Source: Nocardiopsaceae bacterium (lineage in GTDB: Bacteria > Actinomycetota > Actinomycetes > Streptosporangiales > Streptosporangiaceae). From it: 46,922 bases of DNA. Numbering within the stretch: the stretch's first letter is position 1; the number at the start of each line of letters is the position of its first letter. Where the stretch lies: assembly GCA_017354375.1 (NCBI GenBank), contig JAFMRC010000004.1:1-46922 (forward strand), in the 5' to 3' direction. Positions 19,156 to 27,997 of the stretch are shown here, piece after piece. The position numbers and the translations under genes are program-made. The notes under the pieces are model-generated. The model was not told the DNA's origin, ran no database searches, and was given only the letters and a program-made list of their open reading frames with translations.

Positions 19156-19893
19156 GTGCGAGTCGATTACCCAGAGCCCGCGGACAGGCGCAGGCAGTCC
19201 GCGGCCGACCTCCCCTCTCCACCGAACGGATCATCCCGCCTCCCCAGCGACCTTCCTTCCGTGGACGTCCCGACAACGGCCGAGTACCGCGCCACCGTCG
19301 ATGCCGAGTACCGGAAGTACGCGATCGACCAGGGCACCGCCCGCGTCCGCGAGGTCGAGGAAAACGTGACCACCCCGGCGATGCGCCGCATCGAATCCGA
19401 AGACCCGGACCGGCACTTGGTCGGCCTCGACTGCCGACTCAAAGGTGAAGACCGCATATCCGAAAAGATCACCAACTGGATGGACGCGGAGCCAACGCTC
19501 ACTACGGAGAAGGCCTTCAGCCTTCTCAAGGACACGATCCGATACACGTTCACGTACCGCGAAGATCGCTACTCGGAGGGAGTGGAAGCCGACTGCGGCA
19601 GGCTCAAGGCCGAGGGGTTCGAGCTGGTAGAACACCGCAATTCATGGACGGACGAACAGTACAAGGGGATCAACAGTCGGTGGCGTGTTCCCGAAAGCGG
19701 GCAGCTCTTCGAGGTCCAGTTCCATACAGAAGCCAGCTTTGAGGCCAAGCAAGAGACACACTGGGCTTACGAGAAGCTGCGCAGTTCATCGATCACCGAA
19801 GCCGAGCAGAGCAGGCTTGTGGAGTACCAGCGCCGGATCACCGGCCGTGTTGAAGTCCCGCCGGGGGCGTCAGACGTCCCGAATAACCCCTAG
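19156..19893 (+). CDS. RelA/SpoT-fold nucleotidyltransferase domain protein (candidate toxSAS-like toxin)
   Basis: CRLKGEDRISEKI (RxK...S..K), LLKDTIRYTFTY (Dx.xR), YKGINSRW, LFEVQFHTEASFEAKQETHWAYEKLR (E-x-Q-x-H/R-T) are in the order seen in the (p)ppGpp synthetase fold. Confidence 0.8.
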   Translation: MRVDYPEPADRRRQSAADLPSPPNGSSRLPSDLPSVDVPTTAEYRATVDAEYRKYAIDQGTARVREVEENVTTPAMRRIESEDPDRHLVGLDCRLKGEDRISEKITNWMDAEPTLTTEKAFSLLKDTIRYTFTYREDRYSEGVEADCGRLKAEGFELVEHRNSWTDEQYKGINSRWRVPESGQLFEVQFHTEASFEAKQETHWAYEKLRSSSITEAEQSRLVEYQRRITGRVEVPPGASDVPNNP

Positions 19894-19907
19894 GAGCAGA
19901 GCACGTC

Positions 19908-20171
19908 ATGCCCACGTCGGCCAAGACCACCTATTACGCCATCGTCAACGAGTTCAGCAGCAGAGATGAGCCTGGCGGTGTGATCCGCCGGATTCAAACT
20001 GACGATGGCCAGGATGATCAGGCGTTCACGCGCAATCTGCAATGGGAGCACACGCCGCTGTTGTACTCACATGAGCGGGGAAATATGGACAGCCAGTTCC
20101 ATGAGATCACCGAGGAAGAGGCGAACCGGATCGTGGAGCGGATCCGGCGCACCGTCACCGGCGGCCCCTAA
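19908..20171 (+). CDS. Small acidic partner protein of the RelA/SpoT-fold gene (candidate antitoxin/immunity)
   Basis: 87 aa, ATG 14 nt after the upstream stop; TTYYAIVNEFSSRDEPGGVIRRI...DSQFHEITEEEANRIVERIRR. Confidence 0.7.
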   Translation: MPTSAKTTYYAIVNEFSSRDEPGGVIRRIQTDDGQDDQAFTRNLQWEHTPLLYSHERGNMDSQFHEITEEEANRIVERIRRTVTGGP

Positions 20172-20445
20172 TCCTGCAACAGCGTTCCGGTGCCGGATCC
20201 CGGCGACTTTCGGCGCATGAGCCCCCTGAACCTGACCGGAATGCCTGACTTGCCGGGGCGCCCGGACCCCCACCCCTGCCCGCACCGTTCCCGCCCCACA
20301 CCCGTCACTCCCGTACTTCTTTGTCGGAGTTCCGGCCACATCCGCGCCCGTTCCCGACCTGTTTGCCCGTACGGAACGACCCTGTTGGCCAAATTCATGA
20401 TCCACGAAATACCCTCTGGGGTATCCGCTGGGATGCGATCACGCC

Positions 20446-20490
20446 CGCGTGGAGGATAAGTGCGCTCCCTGCTCACATATCCTCCACGCG
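20446..20490. repeat. Dispersed 45-bp hairpin element, copy B (inverted relative to A)
   Basis: CGCGTGGAGGATAAGTGCGCTCCCTGCTCACATATCCTCCACGCG. Confidence 0.9.
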
Positions 20491-20785
20491 GAGCCTTCCG
20501 GCCCGGTGCCCGCCCGCCCGGCACGCCCCTACGCCCCAGTCATACCCCCGCAGAACGGGGCATCCACCCCGCCCCCGGCCCGCATACCGTCGGCCCCGCA
20601 TGCCCGCCATCGCCCATCCCCGCCCCGGAAGGCATCCAGCCAGCCCCTCATAAACCGAAAGCATCCAACTGAAAACTAACTGTAATTAGTTAACGAGATC
20701 GCGGAACTCCGACAAAGAACTGGGGCGGCCCCGCGAGAGGCTGGGCGGGAACCCGATCCGAGCGGAGCGGTTCGGTATCGCAGTA

Positions 20786-22810
20786 CTAGCCTCTTCTCAG
20801 GACGCGGGCCGCGCCCGCGGCGACGGTGGTGGCGAGGGTCCACCCGGCGGCCATCAGGAAATACGACAGCCACTGCTCGGCGCCGCCGGGGTTGAACGCG
20901 AACTTCTGCCCGAGGTTCACGACCGGCAGCATCAGGTCGAGCGTGTAGACGACGCCGTTGAAGTGCGGCGCTTGCCCCGGCTGCAGGGGCGGCGGGGGCG
21001 AGACCGAGAACACGACGCTCCCGATGAGGAGCAACAGGGCCAGCCAGCCGAGGGCGCGCAGCGGCCGGTACCCGTAGCCGACGGTGATGTCCTGCAGCCA
21101 GCTCCAGGTCCTGATCGCCGGCCCCTTATCCCGGCGCCTGCGCTTCTCCCTGGCGTACCGCACGGCGCGGGCCTGAGCGGGCTGGCCGATGGAGTCGTAA
21201 TAGGCCGCGAGGTACTCATACGGCTGCGGCTGGTCCTTATCGACGTTGTGGTCGAGCCAGTCCAGGCGCTCCCCCGCGGGCGTCAGCGGGTCGTCGTCGA
21301 GCGCCTGGTAGGTCAGGCCGTCGAGGAAGACCTTTTCCGGCCAGGTGTCTAGCTTGTCGCGCAGCACCCCGATCATCGCGTTGGCCAGGTCCACGCTGCC
21401 CTCGACGGCTTTGGGCCTCCATTGAAGCTCCTGGACCTGCATGCTCCTGGCATCGATCGCCTTGGCTTCCGGGTTGCGGAGTTCCACGTTCAGCAGGGTG
21501 AGCGCCCCGCCGATCACCGCCCTCGGAAGCCGGAACTGCCCTTCGACGACCATCCCGTCGCAGAACACGTCCGCGGCGACCCGAGCGCGGGTCAGGCGGC
21601 ACGCCCTGCCGGGAGGATTACGCAGCTCGGCGTCGTCTAGCACGAGCCGTTCCCCCAGCTGGACGCTGCGCAGGCGGACCTCCCCGAGCGCCTTCATGTC
21701 CCGCATGACAAGCGTCCCGCCGATCTGGGCACGTTCCGCGTTCAGGGCGGCGAGCGCGTCGCCGGCCCCGGCCTCCAGCTTCCCGCCCGCCAGGTTCACG
21801 TCGCCGCTGATGGTCGCGCCGGGCATGGACACCTGCCCCCGGCAGGCCAGCCTTTCCCCGTGTACCGCGCCGATCGATGCCTGCTCGAGGTTGAGGGCCA
21901 CGGCCCCCGGGTTGTCGAAGGTCGCGTCATCGATGGTCAAGTTCTGCGCCAGCCGCGCCCCGACCAGCCTGAATTCACCGTGCGCGGTGAATCCCTGAGC
22001 GAAGAAGGCCCCTCCGCCGACCGTCAGGCCTCCCGCGAAGAACGCCCAGCCGCCAGGGTTATGCAGGCGCGCGCTGGACATCCCGAACTGGGCGGCGACC
22101 TGAAGGTTGATGGCCCTGACCTCGCCAGCGACCCTCATGCCCCAGCAATCGAGTTTCCCCTCGATGCTGGCGTAGCTCAGGGTCAGCGCCCGCTCCCCGG
22201 GACACGAGAGGCGGACCCTGGACAGGTCGAGAACTCCCGATACCCTCAGCGCCTGGAACAAGACCTTGCCCCGTGCCTCCATGCCCGCGCAGTCAATGCT
22301 TCCCTCGACGGAGAGAGCCTCCGCCGCGACCACGTCGATGGCGGTACCCGTCCCCACCCGGGCCTCGCGCAGTCTCAGCTGGCCGCTTACCCGTGCCTGG
22401 TCCAGGCGGACCCCGCCCGCTATGACCGAGCCCTTCAAGTCCAGGATGCCGTCCAGGCGCATCCTGGCGCCGTTGAAGACGGGCAGTTCGCTGTCCAGGA
22501 TCCGGACCGTCCGCACGGAGCTGTCCACGAAGCCGACGCCGTTGTCGAACCGGCAGCCGTCGAAGACCGCCGGCCAGGAGACGGCGCCGCCTTTCAGGTC
22601 CACGCTGCCGGTAATCCTCGCCCCGCGAAGCCGTATCCCGGCCGCGGCACCCGTCTCGGGCTCTACCGCGCCGAGCAGCAAGGCGGTGACGACCTCCGCC
22701 CGGATGACCGGAGGATCACCGGCACCCGCGTCGGCGAAATCGACAAGCTCCCCGCGGCCAAACGCCTTCCATAGCTGTTGCTCGGGCTCAGTGAGCAGGT
22801 CCGGATCCAC
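20786..22810 (-). CDS. Large beta-solenoid-like (pentapeptide/quasi-repeat) protein with C-terminal TM helices
   Basis: Repeated ...GVRLDQARVSGQLRLREARV.., ISGDVNLAGGKLEAG.. units; TM ALGWLALLLLIGSVVFSVS and WLSYFLMAAGWTLATTVAAGAARVL. Confidence 0.8.
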   Translation of the reverse strand: MDPDLLTEPEQQLWKAFGRGELVDFADAGAGDPPVIRAEVVTALLLGAVEPETGAAAGIRLRGARITGSVDLKGGAVSWPAVFDGCRFDNGVGFVDSSVRTVRILDSELPVFNGARMRLDGILDLKGSVIAGGVRLDQARVSGQLRLREARVGTGTAIDVVAAEALSVEGSIDCAGMEARGKVLFQALRVSGVLDLSRVRLSCPGERALTLSYASIEGKLDCWGMRVAGEVRAINLQVAAQFGMSSARLHNPGGWAFFAGGLTVGGGAFFAQGFTAHGEFRLVGARLAQNLTIDDATFDNPGAVALNLEQASIGAVHGERLACRGQVSMPGATISGDVNLAGGKLEAGAGDALAALNAERAQIGGTLVMRDMKALGEVRLRSVQLGERLVLDDAELRNPPGRACRLTRARVAADVFCDGMVVEGQFRLPRAVIGGALTLLNVELRNPEAKAIDARSMQVQELQWRPKAVEGSVDLANAMIGVLRDKLDTWPEKVFLDGLTYQALDDDPLTPAGERLDWLDHNVDKDQPQPYEYLAAYYDSIGQPAQARAVRYAREKRRRRDKGPAIRTWSWLQDITVGYGYRPLRALGWLALLLLIGSVVFSVSPPPPLQPGQAPHFNGVVYTLDLMLPVVNLGQKFAFNPGGAEQWLSYFLMAAGWTLATTVAAGAARVLRRG

Positions 22811-22818
22811 GTCCTGGC

Positions 22819-23622
22819 TCAGCTATCCCGCCGGGCGACGCCGCCGATGAACTGGTAGAACCCACGTGACAGTTTCCAGCCCCCAGGGGTCTCGGGGCGC
22901 CATTGCGGGAGGGGCACTAGCCCGGGTTCCAGTAGCCGGAAGTCGCCGAAGTAACTGGTGATCTCCTCGGGCGTGCGCCACCGCCCGGTACCGAACTTCT
23001 CGGTGAACAGCCTCTCGCTGGCCGCCGCGAGCTCGGCGTCCTCCGGGCGCTCCGCCCCGGGGTTGCAGAAGTGGGAAATAGCCAGGTAACTGCCTGGCGG
23101 CAGGGCGGCCCGTAGCCTGCCCATGATGCGCGCCGGGTCATCGGAATCGGGAATGTGATGCACGATGGCGAGCAGCAGCAGCCCGACCGGCTGGGAGAAG
23201 TCGATGAACCCTCCCTCCGCGGCGCTAGCCAGGATCGTGTCCGGGTCCCGGAGGTCGGCCTCGAGAATCCGGGTCGTGCTGGTCGCGCCGATCAGCACCT
23301 TGGCGTGCAGCACCACCATGGGGTCGTTGTCGGCGTATACCACTCGCACCGTCGGATCGATCTCCCGCGCGACCTCGTGCACATTCCCCGCACTCGGAAG
23401 CCCGGAGCCGATGTCGATGAACTGGCGGACGCCGGCATCGCCGGTAAGGTATTTCACCATCCGCCTCAAGAAAGCGCGATGCTCTCGTCCCGACTCCCTC
23501 GCCTCCGGCACAAGCCGGAGGATCTGGTCTCCCACTTCGCGATCGACAGCGAAATTATCCTTGCCGCCGATGTGGTAGTTGTACACGCGCGCGACGTTCG
23601 GCGTGGTGATATCGAAGCCCAT
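22819..23622 (-). CDS. SAM-dependent methyltransferase, DUF574/Methyltransf_19 type
   Basis: MGFDITTPNVARVYNYHIGGKDNFAVDREV..., QFIDIGSGLPSAGNVHEVA, VYADNDPMVVLHAKVL, LLLAIVHHIPD. Confidence 0.93.
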   Translation of the reverse strand: MGFDITTPNVARVYNYHIGGKDNFAVDREVGDQILRLVPEARESGREHRAFLRRMVKYLTGDAGVRQFIDIGSGLPSAGNVHEVAREIDPTVRVVYADNDPMVVLHAKVLIGATSTTRILEADLRDPDTILASAAEGGFIDFSQPVGLLLLAIVHHIPDSDDPARIMGRLRAALPPGSYLAISHFCNPGAERPEDAELAAASERLFTEKFGTGRWRTPEEITSYFGDFRLLEPGLVPLPQWRPETPGGWKLSRGFYQFIGGVARRDS

Positions 23623-23812
23623 CGAGACTTGCTCGTCCCTCACCGCCGACCTCCATTCCGCCCGGACCTGACATCGCGCATGAAACATCGCACGGAAAGC
23701 ATTGCACGAGAAGAAGTGGAACAGCACTAGCCCATCCGCAAAATTCTAGCCTCGCGCGCATTCGCATGCGGCATCGTCGCCTCGCGGCACGGAGGCCATG
23801 TCCTGGGGCCGT

Positions 23813-24871
23813 TCAGTCCGCGGTGGTGAGAGCCCTGATGACCTTCTCGGCCAGCACCGGCGGGACCGAATTGCCGAGCTGAGCCTGGACGGAGGCTCGG
23901 GTTCCGACAAAAGCGAAGTCGTCGGGGTAGGTGAACAGCCGCTTTACCTCGGGGACGCGGAGCCGCCGGTTGTCCCAGTGGAACGGCCCGATGTACGGGC
24001 CCGGCTGAGCCTGGATGGTCGGCGCGGGCTTGTCCGGGCTCAGCTTCAGCAGGAACGACCAGTACTTGCTGCGCCAGCGGAACAGCGGATCCGGGTGCCC
24101 GCGCTCGGCGGTGTAGAAGAGGTAGTTGTCCCCCGGAGGGATGTCCGGCAGCAGGTGGCCGTACTTGCCGCCGACCTCTTCGCCGGGTTCTGGCGTGGTA
24201 ACTAGGTCTTTGAGTGCTTCTCCGGCCGTGACATGAGGGATCCCCGGATCGCCGCTGACGCGGCGCTCCCATTGACCGCCATGGGACGGGTTCGGATGAG
24301 CCGGCGTCGGCTCCTCCTTCGGAACCCCCAGGATGAACAGCCGGGGCCGGGATTGCGGAACCCCGAAGTCCGCGGCGTTGAGCACCTTGTGGGCGCACCG
24401 GTACCCGGCCTCGTCGATCTCCCGGAGCAGTCGCTCGAACGCCGGCCGACTGGCCCTGTTGTTATAGGTCAGTGCGTAGACGTTTTCGAGCATGAAACGG
24501 TGCGGCCTCGCATCCCGGAGCACTCGCGTATATGCCTGCAAGAGCGACGCGTCGGGGTCGAGACCCTCGCGCTTCCAGTCCAGCCAGAAGCCGGACTTGG
24601 AGAACGGCGTGCACGGCGGCCCTCCAACGAGCAGGTCCGGTCGCTCCCCCGCAGGCAGTCCCGCCGCACGCAGGATGTCGCTGGTCGGGACCTCCAGGAT
24701 GTTTCGCTGGATCACCGGGGAGTTCAGGTGCGCGAAGTTCTTCTCCATCGTGGCGGCGGCGTCGCGATCCCACTCCACGGCGGCACGCACCTCGTACCCG
24801 GCCTGCTCGGCTCCGAGATCCAGACCGCCCGCGCCGGAGAAGAGGGAGATGGCAACGCCCTTTGTGCTCAA
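23813..24871 (-). CDS. C5-cytosine DNA methyltransferase #1 (start uncertain, TTG at 24871 proposed)
   Basis: AISLFSGAGGLDLGAEQAGY, LLVGGPPCTPFSKSGFW, MLENVYALTYNN, FGVPQSRPRLFILGVP, QLGNSVPPVLAEKV. Confidence 0.92.
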   Translation of the reverse strand: MSTKGVAISLFSGAGGLDLGAEQAGYEVRAAVEWDRDAAATMEKNFAHLNSPVIQRNILEVPTSDILRAAGLPAGERPDLLVGGPPCTPFSKSGFWLDWKREGLDPDASLLQAYTRVLRDARPHRFMLENVYALTYNNRASRPAFERLLREIDEAGYRCAHKVLNAADFGVPQSRPRLFILGVPKEEPTPAHPNPSHGGQWERRVSGDPGIPHVTAGEALKDLVTTPEPGEEVGGKYGHLLPDIPPGDNYLFYTAERGHPDPLFRWRSKYWSFLLKLSPDKPAPTIQAQPGPYIGPFHWDNRRLRVPEVKRLFTYPDDFAFVGTRASVQAQLGNSVPPVLAEKVIRALTTAD

Positions 24872-24876
24872 GCCAC

Positions 24877-24907
24877 GGAGGGTTCCCCGGTACCTAGGGA
24901 ACCCTCC
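24877..24907. promoter_or_regulatory. Hairpin in the 5' leader of MTase #1
   Basis: Perfect 11-bp stem GGAGGGTTCCC / GGGAACCCTCC, 9-nt loop, directly upstream of the probable start. Confidence 0.6.
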
Positions 24908-24941
24908 GCTGCTACTGCTCTGTTGTGTCAATGACCGGCAG

Positions 24942-25178
24942 CTACTTACCGAAGCTGTCGAACTCACCCTTGTGGGCGCCGCCGATAAAGGCCTGCCATT
25001 CGTCCGCGGTGAAGCGGAGGACCGGCCCGTCGGCGTGCCTGCTGTTGCGGACGCCCACCTCGCCACCGTCGAACTGCGCCACCTCCACGCAGTTGCCGTT
25101 GGCGAAACTCAGCGAGCTCTTGACCCACTTGGGGTCATTGATCCCCTCGGGGTGACTTCCGAGCGTTACGCTCCCCAT
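24942..25178 (-). CDS. DUF397 protein
   Basis: WVKSSLSFANGNCVEVAQFDGGEVGVRNSRHADGPVLRFTADEWQAFIGGAHKGEFD is canonical DUF397. Confidence 0.95.
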   Translation of the reverse strand: MGSVTLGSHPEGINDPKWVKSSLSFANGNCVEVAQFDGGEVGVRNSRHADGPVLRFTADEWQAFIGGAHKGEFDSFGK

Positions 25179-25415
25179 GTCATTACCTCACTGATTGGTG
25201 TGTTTTGACCCTGTCTGTGCCGCATACCGAATATCGATACTTCACTTTCCGTAACGACACACCGGCAGAGTAGCAGAGCACACCCCAATTCACTCGATGC
25301 TCACAAGCGTGTCTTGGACACAGCTGCATCACGTGTTAGTGAAGGCGTGGTTACAGAAGAGGTAAGTAAGCGGAAGTAAGTAAGTAAGAACTAGCTGGCT
25401 CGGTGACCCGGGAAA

Positions 25416-26174
25416 CTATTCGCGGCCGAGCGGGGGGAGGACGGTGGCCGTGACCGGCGGGCCGGCCAGCTCGGCGAGGAGATCCCGGACGGCGTGGTCT
25501 TCCGCACCCCCCGGTACGCGGGATTTCGCCCTGAATCCGATCCAGGAGCCGTCGGCGAACGCGACATCCACCCGTTGTGACCTCTCACCCGGCTGCCAGT
25601 CCGGCCGGATCCCGACCTGGCCCGCCTCGTACTCGGTGACAAGGCGACCATCATGGTCCGGGGAATCATGCATGATCACGACCCTGGCGCTCGTGCGTAT
25701 CCACGTCAGCGACCGATCAAACTTTTCGATGTAGTTGAGGTTGCGGCTCCCGCCGACGGCGACCACCAGCTCCCCCGCCATCGAGTCCCAGCCGCCGCCC
25801 ATCCACCACTTCTTAAGCCGACGCGGCGCGGGCCAGATCCCCGCACTGCGCAGAAAAGGAGGCTGGGGGATGCGATCATGCAGCAGATCGCACCCGATAA
25901 ACCCATCGATCTCCTCGCCCTCGCCCACGCCCGCGCGCTTGGCAAGCCCTGGGCTGTAACGCTGTAGCCGTTCCCGGACCTCCGACGGCGACCGCGCCGG
26001 GACGTACCGGGCACCGATTGGCATGAAGCTCCCATCATCGCGAAGTACCCGCTGTATAGCCCGGTCGCTTCGGCTGGGTTTAAAGTCCTCAGGCACGTAC
26101 CACGGTATGCCGTACTTGGTAACCCCGGTCTGGCCGGGCTGGCCCCAGGTGACCGGCTTCCTCTCCTGCGCCAT
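25416..26174 (-). CDS. Unknown protein translationally coupled to the WXG100-like gene
   Basis: 252 aa, ATG overlaps upstream stop at 26174; MAQERKPVTWGQPGQTGVTKYGIPWYVPEDF...; no family recognised. Confidence 0.75.
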   Translation of the reverse strand: MAQERKPVTWGQPGQTGVTKYGIPWYVPEDFKPSRSDRAIQRVLRDDGSFMPIGARYVPARSPSEVRERLQRYSPGLAKRAGVGEGEEIDGFIGCDLLHDRIPQPPFLRSAGIWPAPRRLKKWWMGGGWDSMAGELVVAVGGSRNLNYIEKFDRSLTWIRTSARVVIMHDSPDHDGRLVTEYEAGQVGIRPDWQPGERSQRVDVAFADGSWIGFRAKSRVPGGAEDHAVRDLLAELAGPPVTATVLPPLGRE

Positions 26175-27697
26175 CAGGGTCCCTCCGGCTCGGGGGAGGG
26201 AGCGGCCCCCGGTTCGGGGGAAGGGCTAGGCCTCGGCTCGGGGGACGAGCCCGGCGCCGGGCCGGCCGGCGGCTTGGTGCCGTTGAGCTGTGCCTCGATC
26301 CGGCTGGCGGTCGGCGCCTGGGGGATCGGCGGGCTCTCTATGCCCAGGGTCCGGCCGAGGTCGTTCTCCTCCTGACGGATTTTTCCCTCCAGCGCATCCT
26401 TGGCGGCGGCCTCGCCCACGACCTTGCCTTCATGGAGCGCGGCCCCTTTCAGGCCCACGCCCTCCAACGACGCCTTGCCCATGACCTCCCCGATCGCGTG
26501 CTTGGCAGCCCAATCGAGGGTCTTCCCATTCCCGGCTTCAATGGCGCCCCGCAGGCCAAGCATGCCGCCTTCCTTCCAGATTTTTCCCTCCTTCATGAAG
26601 TCGCTGGCCAGCCTCGTGAACTTCAAGAGCTTCCCCAGCCCGCTGGCCTCATCGTAGCCCTGGCGAACCGTCTTCGCGGCCTCGAGTGCCTCCTTCAGCC
26701 CTTTGTAGAAGCGGGCGAGCCTGCCGGCCTCCTCCACTCCTTCCCCCGCCTTCGCGGCAAGCCACTCCGCGACCTTTGGTGAGTCGGCGAGCTGGGCGAG
26801 GCCCGCGGTGAAGAAATCGGCGATGAGCTGGCCGACGACCCATTCCGCGATGTCGCGGATGATCGAGACGATGAAGTTGTGGGCCGTCGCGGCCGCGTCG
26901 GCCGCCTCCTGGAGGATCTGCTGGGTCTGGCCCATCACGCCCGCCAGCTCGGACAGGCCCTGGATGACGTAGTACATGAAGACGCCAAACGATTCCGAGG
27001 CGTCTCCCGCCCATTCCGCCGGCAGGTCCGCCGCACCCTGCCTCAGGTCCCCGATCACGGCGTTCAGCGCGGTGCCCTGATCGTGCCAGGTCATCGCGGC
27101 GGCCTCCAGCGCGGCGGTGTCGCCGGTGACGTCGTCGAGAAGCTTGGGCAGCTCAGGGACGTGGCTGATCACCCAGTTGATGGCCTCGTCCAGCAGCCCG
27201 TCCAGCCCGCCCCCGTCGCCGGGCGGCTTCGTCAGGGGCGGCATCGGCCTCTCCGAGCCGCTCGTCCAGTCGCCGTAACAGATCTGGGTGGACGCGCAGA
27301 TATCGACGAACCTGGAATAATCGCCCGCTTCCGCGGCACCCTGCAGGCCCCCGCCGACCTCGACGCCCGGGCCGAGCATCCGCCGGATCCCGTCGGCCAT
27401 GTCGCTGTCCAGGTCGTGGTAGGAGGACGCGGTGTCGTGCAGGCTCTGGGCAACCTGGGTGATCTGCCCCGGAAGCTGGGCGACGATCTCCCTGACCTCG
27501 TCCGCGTGCTGGGTATACGCCCGGTACAGGTCCCCGGCCTCGGGCAGCTTCCCGAACGAGTCACCGTTCAGGTGCACCCCGGCCAGCGCGGAGCGGATCC
27601 GCACCAGCCGATCCTCCTGGCGAGCCACCACCCGCGCGTACCCCCGGATCGCTCCCGGATTCGCAACAACTCCCTCAGCTGACATCCCGCTCCCCAT
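26174..27697 (-). CDS. WXG100-like/T7SS-type long protein with Pro-rich C-terminus
   Basis: N-term helical ANPGAIRGYARVVARQEDRLVRIRSALAGV; second WXG-like region AAAMTWHDQGTALNAVIGDLRQGAADLPAEWAGDASESF; tail PEPRPSPSPEPGAAPSPEPEGP. Confidence 0.75.
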   Translation of the reverse strand: MGSGMSAEGVVANPGAIRGYARVVARQEDRLVRIRSALAGVHLNGDSFGKLPEAGDLYRAYTQHADEVREIVAQLPGQITQVAQSLHDTASSYHDLDSDMADGIRRMLGPGVEVGGGLQGAAEAGDYSRFVDICASTQICYGDWTSGSERPMPPLTKPPGDGGGLDGLLDEAINWVISHVPELPKLLDDVTGDTAALEAAAMTWHDQGTALNAVIGDLRQGAADLPAEWAGDASESFGVFMYYVIQGLSELAGVMGQTQQILQEAADAAATAHNFIVSIIRDIAEWVVGQLIADFFTAGLAQLADSPKVAEWLAAKAGEGVEEAGRLARFYKGLKEALEAAKTVRQGYDEASGLGKLLKFTRLASDFMKEGKIWKEGGMLGLRGAIEAGNGKTLDWAAKHAIGEVMGKASLEGVGLKGAALHEGKVVGEAAAKDALEGKIRQEENDLGRTLGIESPPIPQAPTASRIEAQLNGTKPPAGPAPGSSPEPRPSPSPEPGAAPSPEPEGP

Positions 27698-27997
27698 CCG
27701 CCACTACTGAAGGTTTCCTTCCGATTACAAATTAACGCGGGCATGGGGAATTCGGTGCGTTATTACATGATTACTTTGCCATTACCTGTACGAATCTGTA
27801 TTTACCCAGGTAAGGCCGGAGAAGCCGCCGGAAACCAGGCGAAACAGGAGGTCAGAGCATGTATAAAAGTGGCCTGTGGGACCTAAGTTACGGATCGGTT
27901 TGCCGGAAGAGAAGGGCAACTCAGGCGACCGCCCGTACGCCTTCGACAAGGAAAAGTACGAACAATGGCCCGCCGTGAAGTGCGGGATCAACCGCGC

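Noticed and set aside
17384-19369. 661-aa + ORF antisense to the enolase-superfamily gene
   Set aside because: Low-complexity Arg/Gly/His frame; opposite strand has conserved motifs.
25361-25392. GTAA/AAGTAAG short tandem repeat downstream of the 252-aa gene
   Set aside because: Only a few units of a 4-bp repeat; too little to support a functional claim.
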